From positions 1,577,293 to 1,641,292 of the forward strand of contig JAJEKB010021311.1 in the NCBI GenBank assembly GCA_022393335.1: 64,000 nt of DNA, written 5' to 3'. This DNA comes from Macrotrachela quadricornifera. Taxonomy: Eukaryota > Rotifera > Eurotatoria > Philodinida > Philodinidae. Positions 23,516 to 35,147 of this stretch are shown one piece after another. The position numbers and the translations under genes are program-made. Below the pieces are notes generated by a model, which was given only the letters and a program-made list of their open reading frames with translations, made no database searches and had not been told where the DNA came from. The first letter of the stretch is position 1. The number at the start of each line of letters is the position of its first letter.

Positions 23516-24719
23516 TAGTTTCGCCTGATTTATATGTGTAACGTTTAGTCACATTTGAATCTGTGTAATTTGAATAGGCGAAACTAATGTCGATAGGAGA
23601 ATACTAAATATTTTACATGTTTATCTATCTTTTGAAATAAAGAAAACTAAAAAGTTAATATGGCAATAAAGCTCATTATATATATCATTATGATTCTTTA
23701 GCGACACTTTATTTTATTTACACAAAATGATGTTTAAAATAGATCAATTATAAAAGTGCATGCTGTAAAGGTAAAGTATATATATCTGAATATTAGCATT
23801 CATCCGATTTTATTCAATGAAAATACAGTTCGAGTAATTAAAATTATAGATAAAGATATCACTAAATATACTTAGCTCTCGTATTTTATGAGTTCATCTG
23901 CCATAACAAATCTATTTGGATGGTCGAAGATTAAAATAACATTCATCGTATTCAAAATGTTGTGATATAGTAATGCAAATTTGATCAGAAAGAATGTTTC
24001 TCTTTTAAGTATAATACTACCAACCATATTGTAAGTTATAATCAACAAATATTATCCAACCGAACCACTAGATTATTTATTAAATATTTTATATAAAAAA
24101 GTAAAAGATCAGCTATTTTCATCTTCATTCTTCATTATAACTGTTGAATAAACATTTAATGTGATCATATCGATTGAAGAATACTTTTTGAGTCTTTGTA
24201 AATCAATCGTAACGTAAAAATTATGTACTGTCACATATTTAAAAAGAATATATAATATCAACATCAAGGAGAAAATAGCAGACTTCAGTCTAATAGAGTA
24301 ATGTGGAGTCAAGTTGGAGTCTGCTATTTTTCCCTTGGAAAGAGTAGTATATTTATTTCACTGTAAAAAATTAAATATTTTTTCATGAGGGGTGTGAGTG
24401 TTTTCCGATTTGTTAACTTCTCTTTTTTTTAGCGTTGAAGTAACGTATGTTTTCTACATTAATTCAACTCAGAGAGGTACTGCTCTTGTTGAACAAAGAT
24501 AACGGCAAGATCTTTTATGTACGTACCTTGTCTTGTAATTGTTGTCGTTTGTACCTCCAACAACTAGGGTCTCTCTGGTCACAAGCGCGTGAATATAAAT
24601 ATAAATCAATTTATTTTCATCTATTTATTTCTTTTCAATTAAAATTACATAGCAATCAAAATATAATAATCAATAGCTGAAAATAAATAAAGTTTATTTA
24701 TCAGTTCATTCCATTAATT
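23516..24719. other. intergenic, nothing supported
   Basis: AT-rich with short chance frames only (for example 24109-24312 minus and 24447-24680 plus). No domain or signal recognised. Confidence 0.45.
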
Positions 24720-25515
24720 TCATGGTATTTCAATACGAAATCGTAATACTCGATTGTTACCATATTCAACAACATAGAGATTACCTTGTCGATCAAATGA
24801 CAATCCCACAGGTCCATTGAGTTGACCTCCTTGTGTTCCTTGACCATTTCCACCAACAATAACATTTACTTGTTGTGTTCCTTTAGGCCAACGTACAATT
24901 CGGTGATTTCGTTCATCAGCTACATAAACAGTACCCAATTGATCAACTACAACTCCATTAGAATTATGCAATTGTGTCGAACTATTTCCATAACTTTGTC
25001 CACCAGTAACCACAACACCTTCTTTTGCACCTTCTATCCATTTCATCACACAGTGATTTGTATAATCAGACACAAATACTGAATGTTCTCGATCAACGAA
25101 TATGTAGCGGGGCCAATCGAGCTGATCAAGACGATTTCCTTGTTCGTTTCCACCTGCTACTACTATTCCTTGGGATTCACCCATTCGATATCTTTTTACT
25201 TCATGCTTACGACTGATCTTCAACATAATTTTGTCACATTCTACTAATTGTTGATATTTCATGATCAACATTAACAAATAGAAATAAGTCAGCAATTCTC
25301 TTAAAAGAATTAAAACTTCTGATGAAAGAAAAGTTAGCAGTCTGTTCCAGTTTTCTCTAAAACGACTCGCTTTCTTGATCGAACGGATTATTAAATTCAG
25401 TGGACCAGATAGTACATCAATTTTAAGGAGCTCGCAAAAATTGAATTTCGACCGTCTTTTTGATGGCCATTTGACTAGCCATTGTATAAAACATCCACCA
25501 ATAGTATATCGAATC
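24720..25515 (-). CDS. NHL-repeat (beta-propeller) protein, 5-prime incomplete
   Basis: The C-terminal 155 residues carry at least three NHL repeats. They show the alternating pattern VVAGGNEQGNRLDQLDWPRY, IFVDREHSVFVSDYTNHCV, VVVDQLGTVYVADERNHRIV and LSFDRQGNLYVVEYGNNRVL. This is the extracellular or soluble propeller common in rotifers, usually with six or more repeats, so the protein is short. The frame stays open upstream with no ATG until a TAA at about 25530. A plausible splice acceptor (TTTTCCAG) ends at 25516, so an exon of about 265 codons is suggested. The upstream 110 residues (for example WLVKWPSKRRSKFNFCELL) do not look like NHL. Either 5-prime exons are missing or the propeller is truncated and fused to unrelated sequence. 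Function unknown; propellers typically bind proteins. Confidence 0.62.
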
Positions 25516-25860
25516 CTGGAAAATTTAAATTAGTTTCGAATGGTGAAGAGCACAATGAGAAGTCAGATAGACAGATGTCATAATAGTCTTTTCCAGAAAC
25601 TAACCAATTATGTAAGTGGCTTGTATTTATCGATTCTTTTTCTCTCATCGGTTTCTATGCCTATTTCCACGTTGAACAATTATTTCTAGAACATAAATAA
25701 TGGAAAAATATAATAAATATACCAGTGATTTCAAATACGACGTTTTGAAGAAATATTGTCATAGAATTTACGAATGTAGGTACAGATGATTAGCAAAACA
25801 TTTCAATAACGGACAGGTTGTGTATCACATACAATTAGAAAGGATTAAGTAACGGATTAC

Positions 25861-26427
25861 ATTTTGAATTTTGTCGATGAGATGAATATGCAATACAAGC
25901 CGGTGAAATACAAAATGATACAAGAACACGTTGTAAACTCATTAGATAAGCATGTGGCATCAGAATTAAAACAACTAAGAAGTCAACCACAGGTAATATT
26001 AAGTATTCCAGCTTCATTAGTAGCAAATTTGATCAGTGCGTTTTCAATGACGAAATTTCGAAGTTGATTACAAAGTATGGCTAACGATAGGTTAATATTT
26101 ATCTATGAAACTGCCGTTTCTTGCAACATGTATCCTTGTCGAACTTTTGTGACATCTCGAAATCAGCCTTTAATTATTGTTGAGAAATCATCTGCTTACT
26201 CTCAACATTATGATTTTATTGATACGGTCAATGGTTCTCAATCAATTACTTTTATGGCTTTAACATCCAATGATTAAATTACCAATACAAAGAATAGGAT
26301 GAAAGCATTGGAAAACGTGAAATATAAGTCAGTATTGGATATTTATTTCATGTCAAAACCTTCTGCTAAATATGTACCACCAGCAGATAAATGTCTTTGG
26401 CATTTCATCAAGGAAGTTATTGTCTAA
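25861..26427 (+). pseudogene. unidentified pseudogene, two in-frame stops
   Basis: One reading frame from about 25864 to 26427 is interrupted only by TGA (26065) and TAA (26275). Codon-like composition continues on both sides: KPVKYKMIQEHVVNSLDKHV, then FIYETAVSCNMYPCRTFVTS, then MSKPSAKYVPPADKCLWHFI. Three successive open segments in the same frame are unlikely by chance. I do not recognise the family; the first part is loosely reminiscent of hAT/BED-type transposase relics, but I would not assign it. Confidence 0.35.
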
Positions 26428-26910
26428 TTATAACAAGTAATCTTTCAACGCTATTTTTGGAGACTTTTCTTTCGCTATCGATAAATGAAAGCACAAGTAC
26501 ATTTCGAAAATATGCCATTACATACTTAGCTGGTGTTTTTTATGATAAATCATTTTGATGTGAGTGCGCTTTCTTTTTACAGATTTGATTTTGGAAAAAG
26601 GACAAACTATGGTGAAGAAAAGTGGAAAACACAAATAGGAGAAAATCAATTGAAGTTCATTGTAGGTCATCAATTTTCTATAAATTCTGGCAACTATTCG
26701 AAATGCTTTTATTTGTCATTCCTTGTGATCATTCGAATAGAATTCGATCTTGGAACAATCTAAGCCATCTGATTAGTCTATTAAAATAAGGATGAAATTG
26801 CGATCATGGTTGCTTGATCTAACACTACCTCCATCTTCAGAATTACTAGCATATTTATTATTATCCTTTTATTTTTTTTATCTACTTGATCTACAAATCA
26901 ACACACACAA
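26428..26910. other. intergenic, nothing supported
   Basis: AT-rich spacer between the pseudogene and the 3-prime end of the coiled-coil gene. The open frame at 26533-26763 shows no recognisable feature. Confidence 0.4.
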
Positions 26911-28334
26911 TTATACTTGATTTATTTCATTTATTTGTCCATTGAAACGTTGTTGATGCATATGTAACTTTCGGATAGCATCTCTCAATGTTTCGATATG
27001 TATATTCAATGAAAATGTTTGTGTGTGATCGATTTGTGACATAGACGATTTCATCTCATCAAGTTCAAATTTAAATGTGTCTAATCTAAGAAGCACATTG
27101 TTAATCTGAATAGCTGCTTCTTTTGTAAACTTTGGAAATTGATTTAGTACTTGAAGATTTCGTTGATGTTTAACTTTATTAATGTTTCCTTCACCAATTG
27201 TCTGCCGATAAAGTTTAGCTATGAACGAACTTTGTTCAATCTGATTTAATTTGACAGCGTCAATTTCGTGAAATTTTGATGCAATAACGGTCAATTCATC
27301 CACTTTCTTGTCAAGATTTTCTGAAACAAAAATGGAAGTATTATGTTTCTACATTAGCTTTTCGCTTAGGTAAAACTACTATTTAAAAACTTAATCGATC
27401 TACTCTATCTCCATTGTAAGTGAATGTAAAAAAAAAATCTATGGTTTGTCCTAATGAAAAAAATACATACCTAACATTGAATTTACACTTTCTGCATCGA
27501 CTATAACACGTTCTATTCCATTCTCCATTTCTTTCAGATACTCTTCAAAGTGTTCTCGAGTTATTTTCTGCTCGTTTACCGGTGCTTTTGATTGTAATCG
27601 AGAAACAATGGAATTTTGATCTGTTAGTTGTCTGTACAGACTTGTCGTGTACCTTTCCATTTGTCTCAGGATGCTATTGAACGTTGCTAACATTTTATGC
27701 ATTCCTCTGGTTGTTGATTGAGCAGAATCTTTTATTGTATTAATTTCTTTTATAAGTTCATCTTTAATTAACTGTTCTACTTGACTAAACAATACATTTG
27801 TTTTCAAATCAATTAATGATATTTTCACTTCTGTTAATTTGACAGTTGTACCAACATCAGTATTGGAAAGTCGTTCAGCTAATGTAACACTTTTTTCAAT
27901 AAGTGAATCAACTGATAGTACTAATGGCTTCAAATTTTGATCATTAGTTTTGAACATTAGTGCACAGCGATCCGAGATGTATGGTAAATCACCAATGATA
28001 CTTTGGCAGACAAAGAAGAATAGAACTTGTTTTGCAATATATTTCCATATGGCAAAAATAACTATTGGAACTACTGTTAAAACAGTGAGTGTTTCAATAA
28101 AGTTTAGCATAATAATATGAAGTGATTTAATGACACAACGACCAATCCATGTTAGAAAGCCATATATTTTATTTTTCAACCAAAATGAAGTAGATAAAAT
28201 CTGTTGTTGAATATATTGTACTTTAAAGAAAGAAAAGGTACAAAAAAGGTTTACTTTAAAAGAAACGGCGTTTAACCTTGTTCTTCTTCAACTGGTTTTT
28301 GAACATTCTCAGTTCTTCTCTGATGTACATCCAT
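26911..28334 (-). CDS. membrane-anchored coiled-coil protein, three exons (405 aa)
   Basis: Gene model read from splice sites: exons 28334-28277, 28220-27471 and 27320-26911, with introns of 56 and 150 bases. Both introns begin GT and end AG and keep frame (58, 750 and 410 coding bases, 405 residues). The start is the ATG at 28334; the N-terminus is hydrophilic (MDVHQRRTENVQ). Residues about 53-79 form a strong membrane helix (LTVLTVVPIVIFAIW) followed by a second hydrophobic stretch to about 95. The rest is helical and coiled-coil-like, with heptad leucines and isoleucines (LIDLKTNVLFSQVEQLI, LRDAIRKLHMHQQRFNG). No enzymatic motif is visible. Likely an integral membrane protein with a long helical cytoplasmic or luminal rod; family not recognised. 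A foldback element lies about 370 bases upstream. Confidence 0.72.
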
Positions 28335-28705
28335 CGTTTCAAAAGAAATAAAACAATCAAAAATGTTGTTAGAGATGAATAGTCGACTTTATAATCGTGA
28401 ATATTCTGTGAAAGAACAGACAATAATATGTGAGTAATAATAGTATTTTATATATTCCTTCTTTGTAATTTTCCCCTGTCTCTAATTGGAAAGTCTCAAA
28501 TGCATCAAAAAGGTTAGATTGACACAACTCGTTCGTATATGATTAATTGTGGCTACTGGTAAATATTTGTCCTTGTGTTAGCAAACTGTGTATTTCTTCC
28601 CATTATCATTATATCATAAGGATCAAGTATAGATTTATATTATGATTCAATATGATAGACAACTTTGTCGTTTGATCATCATACAGTGCAACTTTGAGAG
28701 TAAGG
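28335..28705. other. upstream region of the coiled-coil gene
   Basis: AT-rich. No clear TATA box, initiator or repeat identified. Confidence 0.35.
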
Positions 28706-29242
28706 ATTTCGATTCAAAAATAAAAGGCAGGTGACTACTTTTCGAATAACTTTTGATAGGAACGGAATGAAGAGCTGCAGTTTTCGCCATTCGAAAGAAG
28801 CGACTCTGGGCCATCTTTTTCTCCAATATTATATCAGACAAACCATTTCAAAACTAATCATTTCTGAAAAATATCGAAAATTCACTAAAAAATGAACAGA
28901 AATTTATATTTTTTCAAGAACTAAATAGAGAAGTTAATTCTTTTAACACTGAATTATGTAAAGATAATTATTCGAATTATATCTTAAACTGTAGATTTGA
29001 AGTTCCTCGATCTAAATCATAAATCAAATCAAAACCTCATCGGAATAGCAACCTGTTTTGATTTATATATTTCAATGTTTTGCAGAAAAAGTTGGTTTTA
29101 AAATGGTTTTGTCTGACATAATATTGGAGAAAAAGATGGCCCAGAGTCGCCTCTTTCGAATGGCGAAAACTACAGCTCTTTATCTCGTTCCTATCAATAG
29201 TTATTCGAAAAGTAGGCACCTGCCTTTTATTTTTGAACCGAT
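28706..29242. mobile_element. foldback element, ~155-bp arms
   Basis: Arms at about 28706-28860 and 29085-29242 are near-identical inverted copies. They begin TTCAAAAATAAAAGGCAGGT and run through CTTTTCGAATAAC and TTTTCGCCATTCGAAAG to GGCCATCTTTTTCTCCAAT. Both arms hold short mirror-image open frames that are artefacts of the repeat. A decayed arm of the same family lies at 4458-4551. There is no transposase. Confidence 0.78.
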
Positions 29243-30095
29243 AATATATATTCATGAAAGAAGTAAATGTCTTTATTTTTAGTGTATATCGTCATCGTTT
29301 CCTCAAGTTGCACGAAGTTACATAGAACTTAGTGATTTTTAATTTTTGATAAAATTTACCGTTAGATAAGACGACGTAATGTTAATATTTTATTCGTTGA
29401 CCTCTTAACAGTTCTCGATATTGTAAGAAAAAAAGATGAATGCGTAGGAAAATATTGTGTTGTATTCTGCGCCAAATATGAAATGATAACATCTCAATAG
29501 GATTGGTAGCTTATATATACTATATAATCTTTTTAGTGAGTATTTTTTTTCTTTTTCTTTTTCTCTGGTAGAGTTTTCCAACATCGACATCCTAGTTAAT
29601 ACTGACTTATCTCTCGCTCGAAAATATTCTCTTAGAAGAAAGAGGAAAAAAGTATACCAAGTGACTATATCGTACATATAAGATATTTCTACTACTTATT
29701 TTATTCCGTTCTGTGCCAATGCCAAATTAAATGTCTTGATAGAGTTTCTAGCTTATATAATAGGGCATCGTTTTATTTATAGAGTGATTTCCTCTCTCTT
29801 TTTCTTGTGCTGTGTTATTTTCTCGCCATAATTGATTATTTTTGTTTGAGTGATATCGCTTCGAATATGTCATGTATTTTCTGTCTATTTACGTTATTTT
29901 TTCGCTTTTTTTTCAATACACATTTAAAAAAAACAATATAATTTTGAAAAAAAAATCAATAATAGTTTAATTAATTTTTTTCTCCTATTCTTGATTATTG
30001 TTCTATAACAACAGAAATGTACAAAACAATAATATAAGACGAAACAATTTATCGCTGAAAAGCGACAACAACTAACACTTATCTAATGATTCCAC
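29243..30095. other. intergenic, nothing supported
   Basis: AT-rich. The minus-strand frame at 29405-29677 lacks any domain and is low-complexity in part. Confidence 0.4.
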
Positions 30096-30723
30096 TGACG
30101 AGGGAACATTCCCAGGTGTCCAAAGCCTTTAGGCCCCATTTTTTGGCGATAGGTAGACTTCAATGAGGTATGAAAAACCTCAAGAGGATTCGTGCCCTCA
30201 TGCCTTTGTTCCCGAGTTATGCTAGTTTTACTCTATTTTTTTGCCTTACTGCAAGGCATGACGAAAAAACTCTAATGACACATTTTTGACCTGAAATCTT
30301 TCCCATAGATAGGTCTCACTGACACTATATTGTTCTACAAGTATTAGCCCTAACGAATATTTCCTTCACGAGATGATAATTTTCCAAGGCAGAGCAGTTT
30401 TTTTCGAATGATTGTTAAAATACAGGTTTTTTTAAAATGCCATTATCTGAGGAAGGAAACATTTGTTAGGGCTGATACTTGTAGAACAATATAGTGTCAG
30501 TGAGACCTATCTATGGGCGAGATTTCAGGACAAAAATGTGTCATTAGAGTTTTTTCGACATGCCTTGCAGTAAGGCAAAAATAGAGTAAAACTAGCATAA
30601 CTCGGGAACAAAGGCACGAGAGCACCAATCCTCTTGAGGTTTTTCATACCTCATTGAAGTCTACCTATCGCCAAAAAATGGGGCCTAAAGGCTTTGGACA
30701 CCTGGGAATGTTCCCTCGTGAGC
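30096..30723. mobile_element. foldback element, ~280-bp arms, ACGAGGGAACATTCCC tips
   Basis: Two nearly identical inverted arms (about 30096-30375 and 30445-30723) are separated by a short loop. Outer tips read CACGAGGGAACATTCCCAGG or the close TGACGAGGG variant. The tip contains its own palindrome, GGGAACATTCCC-like. Arms differ only by scattered substitutions, so the element is relatively young. There is no coding capacity; it is a hairpin-type non-autonomous DNA transposon. Superfamily not determined. Confidence 0.82.
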
Positions 30724-31267
30724 CTTTTCTGGAAGAAAAATTTTATGGTATTGAATATTATGAGATAAAAATTATTAATATTTTTCCTATGCATAATATT
30801 GTAAATTAATACAACAGACATATACAAGATTCTAACCGGGTTTCTCATCATAGAACAAACAGTAGTGTTGGAAAAATATTGCAGCACAAACCATTTGAGA
30901 GTGGATTATGAATAAGTTTACGAAGAGAACTTCAAAGCAAAGCGTACAATGATTGTTTCGACTACTGTTCAAGTAGTCATCATCAGGTATGGTCAGAATC
31001 TTAAACTACATTATAAAACAAGAGAATGAGAATGAGTCCAAGTGACCATAATCTAAATTTCGATCTTGTTAAAGGCCTCATTTGAGGGTATGCCTCTATT
31101 ATAGTTCTTGAAAATGATTGAAAAAAATTAAAAAAGGACTAAGGTGACTTCTTTCTATCCCAGCGACTAGTGAGACATCTATCTCACTAATGATACTCTT
31201 CTCATGATGCATCAACACAAACATCAGTGCTACCAATTATGAAAAATCAAAGAAAATAGATTTGAAG
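30724..31267. other. intergenic, nothing supported
   Basis: AT-rich. No gene or clear repeat. Confidence 0.4.
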
Positions 31268-31757
31268 TAGGGATGAGTGATGTCAGTGTCAACATCGCAA
31301 AAACCGACACTTTTGTCACCAACAATGGTATTCATTGCACACCAATATGTATGATGCACTGACATCTCGTAATTAATTGTTATGTAATACTGCAATATAT
31401 GTGTTTAAGATAAGCAAAAAAGAAAAGGTTATAAAGTGGATGTACATGTTTTTCCAAGACAATTAATGATTATAGTTTTAGAAACGTGAAGGAAAATAAT
31501 GCATCATCGTCGAAGAGTTAGATAAATAAGTTATCAATAAAATCTTCGAAAAAACACTCTAAATAAATGAATATTGTAGTTAAGCTATAACAATTAATTG
31601 TGAGATATTAGTAAAGTCAACGTGCGTAGTTCATCAACGATGTCGATGTCAGTTTGTTCACTATTTCAGTGATTGGTAATACTGAGACTACCAGTGGGCA
31701 TTAAGCGTCAGTGCCAGTATCAGTCAGTGTTCAGTAATGTAACACTGCCCATCCCTA
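31268..31757. mobile_element. possible hAT-like non-autonomous element
   Basis: The ends are inverted TAGGGATGAG (31268) and CCCATCCCTA (31748-31757), with CAGTG-type motifs just inside (GTCAGTGTCA on the left; several GTCAGT repeats on the right). TAGGGATGGGCAGTG-like tips are characteristic of hAT elements. An 8-bp target duplication was not convincing (flanks share only TTGAA). No transposase. Confidence 0.5.
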
Positions 31758-33563
31758 ACTTGAAATCTAAGAAGTATATGAGTTTCGAAAATTAATTTAG
31801 TATTGCTGTGCCTCATAAGACTTTAGTGAATCCAAATCTTATTCAGATGGATTCAAAGCCAATAAAAGTCGTAGAGAAATTGAAGTAGATGAATCGACGT
31901 GATGATTGTTGTATTTAATGTAAACGACAGAGGACAGCAGATGAACGAGAGAGGTCACGTGGCAGATCACTAAAGGCAAATCAGTCAAGACAGACTAATT
32001 CATCAAGATTTGTTGCATACTTTCAACGAAATAATGTTACGTCACTTATGGAACAACTGGATAATGATCTTTAGAAAGAGTTATATCAAAATTTTATTTT
32101 TTTACCAACAAGAGGAGAAATAGAAAAAAGAAAAATAACGGCGAAGTGTGATTTCTAATTCCAGTCAACTTCTATCAAATCAGACGGAAGAACAATGAGA
32201 AAAGGGTTGGAATAAGAAACAGATTCAAATTTATTTTATTCTTGAAAGTGGTTCAATGCTTGATTTTAAGCGAAAATTACATCATATATGGAAGAAACAC
32301 TACATGTATCCTAATTCATCAATGATCAATGTTACTTTGACGGTTGGAACATCTAGCAATAAGTCTCATCAATAGTTATTGGTAAAGACAAACTCATCAA
32401 AATCAAAGTTAATCTTACAAATACTACGATAGTAACTGTCTAATTCGACTCACAATATAAACGAAAACCGCAAAAATCATGTCCTCACATACTTACAAAT
32501 AGAAAAAAATAAAATTTATTTAAATTATAAAGTTTAGACACTTATAAATGAGATAAGGCACAATGTAAGCATGAGAAGTTTAGTTGGAGTTGTAAAATAA
32601 ATGCAATTTCAGAAGGTGCCTATCATTTCAAAAATAAATAATAAAATAAGATATAAATGAGCACCTTAATAAAAGTTAGTCAAAAAAATGAAGTTTTATC
32701 GTCAATTATCATTTATTACAAATGTTATAAATGGAAAAGAATTTTATTTTCTCGCCTAATTTGCAGAAAACTTAACATTTATTCGATTTATAATAAATGA
32801 TCAAGGGCGAACCTTCAATAGATGCTACTACTACTGAATTCTACTTGAGTTTTTATTTCAAAAAGATATTATTTCAAAGACAGTCGATGGTTTGATATAT
32901 AATGATCAAGAATGATTAGCCTAGAAAGTATTGAAGAGAGTGTAAGGATTATAGGCGGTGTAAGAAGTATACCGGATTTAAAGTGTACAACTCGAGTAAT
33001 CGCCTTTTATTTCAGCGTCGCGGTGTGAGGGCCCATAGTGCCTCTCGAAAAGTCGTGCCCAACGGTCGTCTCTTTGTACACAATAGTATCCAGCTATACT
33101 CCCTTATACTTTCTATAGTTTCTTACATTTACTAGGCATCCGTATACTCCTAGTAATTACTTACACTGTTCATATATCCATCCACTCGAAAGAACGATCA
33201 AATTTTTTTATCTTTTCATACTGACTCATAGTAAACGCATCAATATTTGTCGCATTTATAATAAATGAAAAGTAGCAAAAGAAGTTTCATTCTTTATCAG
33301 AAATGAATGCTGTCAGTGTTTTTCTAGGTACACTTATATTATAAGTGGAATTAGACAGCTACTCGTGCTTTATGTCATTTGTAAATTTATAAATCAGGAA
33401 AACTTTTATCTTTTTCTTTTTGTCTGAATTTACATCGGTACCTCATCTCTTTTATTGATTCATAATTTTTATTCCTACTCTTTTCACATGTTTCTTTTCT
33501 CTTTCCACATTTGTCATAGTTTGCCTTTGATTTTGACTGGGAGAGAATGGGTTCGAACGCAAT
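31758..33563. other. intergenic with a GC-richer patch
   Basis: Mostly AT-rich. A patch at about 32930-33180 mixes GTATA/ATAGG repeats with a GC-rich centre (33010-33075, GGGCCC-containing), reminiscent in style of the element at 6754-7324. Ends could not be fixed. No gene supported. Confidence 0.4.
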
Positions 33564-33638
33564 GCATATGTTGCAGTAGAAATTAAAATTCAGATAAAAT
33601 TCTACTAGTAGAATTTTAATTTCTACTGCAACACATAC
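33564..33638. repeat. perfect-stem hairpin, ~26-bp arms
   Basis: The arms GCAGTAGAAATTAAAATTC and GAATTTTAATTTCTACTGC flank a 19-base loop that itself contains TTCTACTAGTAGAA. The paired arms extend outwards to TATG/CATA. It could form a cruciform. No transcript signal is recognised. Confidence 0.75.
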
Positions 33639-33928
33639 ATAAAAGGCGTGGAAAGCAGTGAATATATATTATTTCTTGAGGGTGAGGGTGAGGATAAGAC
33701 GGAATTTCAATAATTTCGGATTCGAGGTAATTCGATTATTAACGAATAACCTGAGATAATTTGGTGATGCTGAAAGTCTGGAATTTGATGGAATTGATTC
33801 CAGGAATGGTATTGATTACACAGTGTGCAGCATCGCGGAATAAGATGTATTCTTTCTAGACTTTGTCTGAAAACGATGAAGCCAAATATTTTATTTAAAT
33901 CCACTCGTCATATCAGTCACCACCACGC

Positions 33929-34382
33929 TCCGTATCGATACTTTTTCATTTCTTTCCTATGATAAGAAAAATGTTTTTTACTGACACTATAGTCAATTTA
34001 GGCGATATTCAACAGTTTTCAAATTCAGACGAGAGTTTTAGTCACAAACTAAATGTAGACTCGGAACCAGCACAAAAATTTGAGTCAAATGAAGTATCTT
34101 TCAAGCTGATTTGAAAATTTTCATTTTTTTTCTCATTTTCTCAGATATTGTCGAAAGGCTGAAATTGCTGTATATAAGTCACAAAATGAAAGTTATTAAA
34201 TCATTTTGAAAGATATTCTATTCGACTCGATTTTTTGTGCTGATTCTGTATGTACATTTAGTTTGTGAATAAAATCCTTATTTGAATTTGAAAACGTTTG
34301 AATATCGTGTAAATTGACTACGATATCAGTAAAAACCATTTTTTCATCATAGGAAAGAAACGAAAAAGAATTGATAAGGAGC
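33929..34382. mobile_element. foldback element, ~190-bp arms
   Basis: Inverted arms (about 33929-34125 and 34185-34382) share TTTCTTTCCTATGAT, AGTCAATTTA, CGATATTCAA, CACAAACTAAATGT and TCAGCACAAAAA in mirrored order, about 80% alike. It is enclosed by G-rich GAGGGTGAGG tracts at 33676 and, inverted, 34750, which may belong to a larger host element. Confidence 0.65.
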
Positions 34383-35147
34383 TTAGTATGGATTAGTATG
34401 ACGAGTCGAATGAAGTAAAATATTTGACTTCATCATTTTCGGGGAAAGACTAGATAGGCTTACAAAATCAACCTATACTCGGTGGATGTGACGAGATTCG
34501 AGGTATCAGCACAAACAGAGTTTTGAATTTGAAGTTAATCTAACAACTTTTTCCTACTATATTTTACATGCTGAATCTGAAAAAATAATTTTTAGAAGCT
34601 GGAAAAAAGTTTAAAGTAGATAATCTTACATATTTTGAAAAAGGTGAGTTTTTTTCAAAAAAGCAATACTAACGCTAGACTTTGTGTTTTTCAACCGAAA
34701 GGAAGTATTTGCTAAGGCTAAAAAGTCGATTTTCGTTATCAGCAGCTCGTCCTCACCCTCAAAGATTCAAAGATTTTATTTCTAAACATCATCATATTAA
34801 TAAAATTCAGAAGTTTTTCGTGGATTTTGGATACGATTTTAGCTGATTGGAACGAGCAGATTGACGATTTTTGACCGGCTCCCTTTACCGTTGGAAAGCT
34901 CGCTTTCATGTCTCTTCCAAGGTAACGCCTAGTCGTTCGTCGGCATTCCTTCAGGACACTACTGACGACTAGTCGGACCATACGCTAAGCCTTCTCGAAC
35001 AATCGATGATCCATTTTCATTTCAATTTTTTATTTTTTTTTTAGTCAATAGTTTTTTTAAATTGGAAGATCAATTACAAAACGATTAGAATTTCTTGTAA
35101 AAAAAAAGTTTATTAGATCGTCTTCACCTTTGCAACAATAATTTCTA
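34383..35147. other. upstream region of the Hsp70 gene
   Basis: The G-rich inverted tract at 34749-34762 and a GC-richer stretch (34850-34990) lie here. Only one TTCTCGAA pair (two heat-shock half-sites at about 34992) was seen. That is short of the three units of a standard heat-shock element, so heat induction is not supported by sequence. Confidence 0.4.

Noticed and set aside
28647..29282. Mirror-image small frames reading MSDIILEKKMAQSRFFRMAK and similar
   Set aside because: They are produced by the two inverted arms of the foldback element and read from start to end of the repeat only.
34985..35005. Heat-shock element upstream of the Hsp70 gene
   Set aside because: Only one TTC/GAA pair was found; the standard element needs at least three alternating units.
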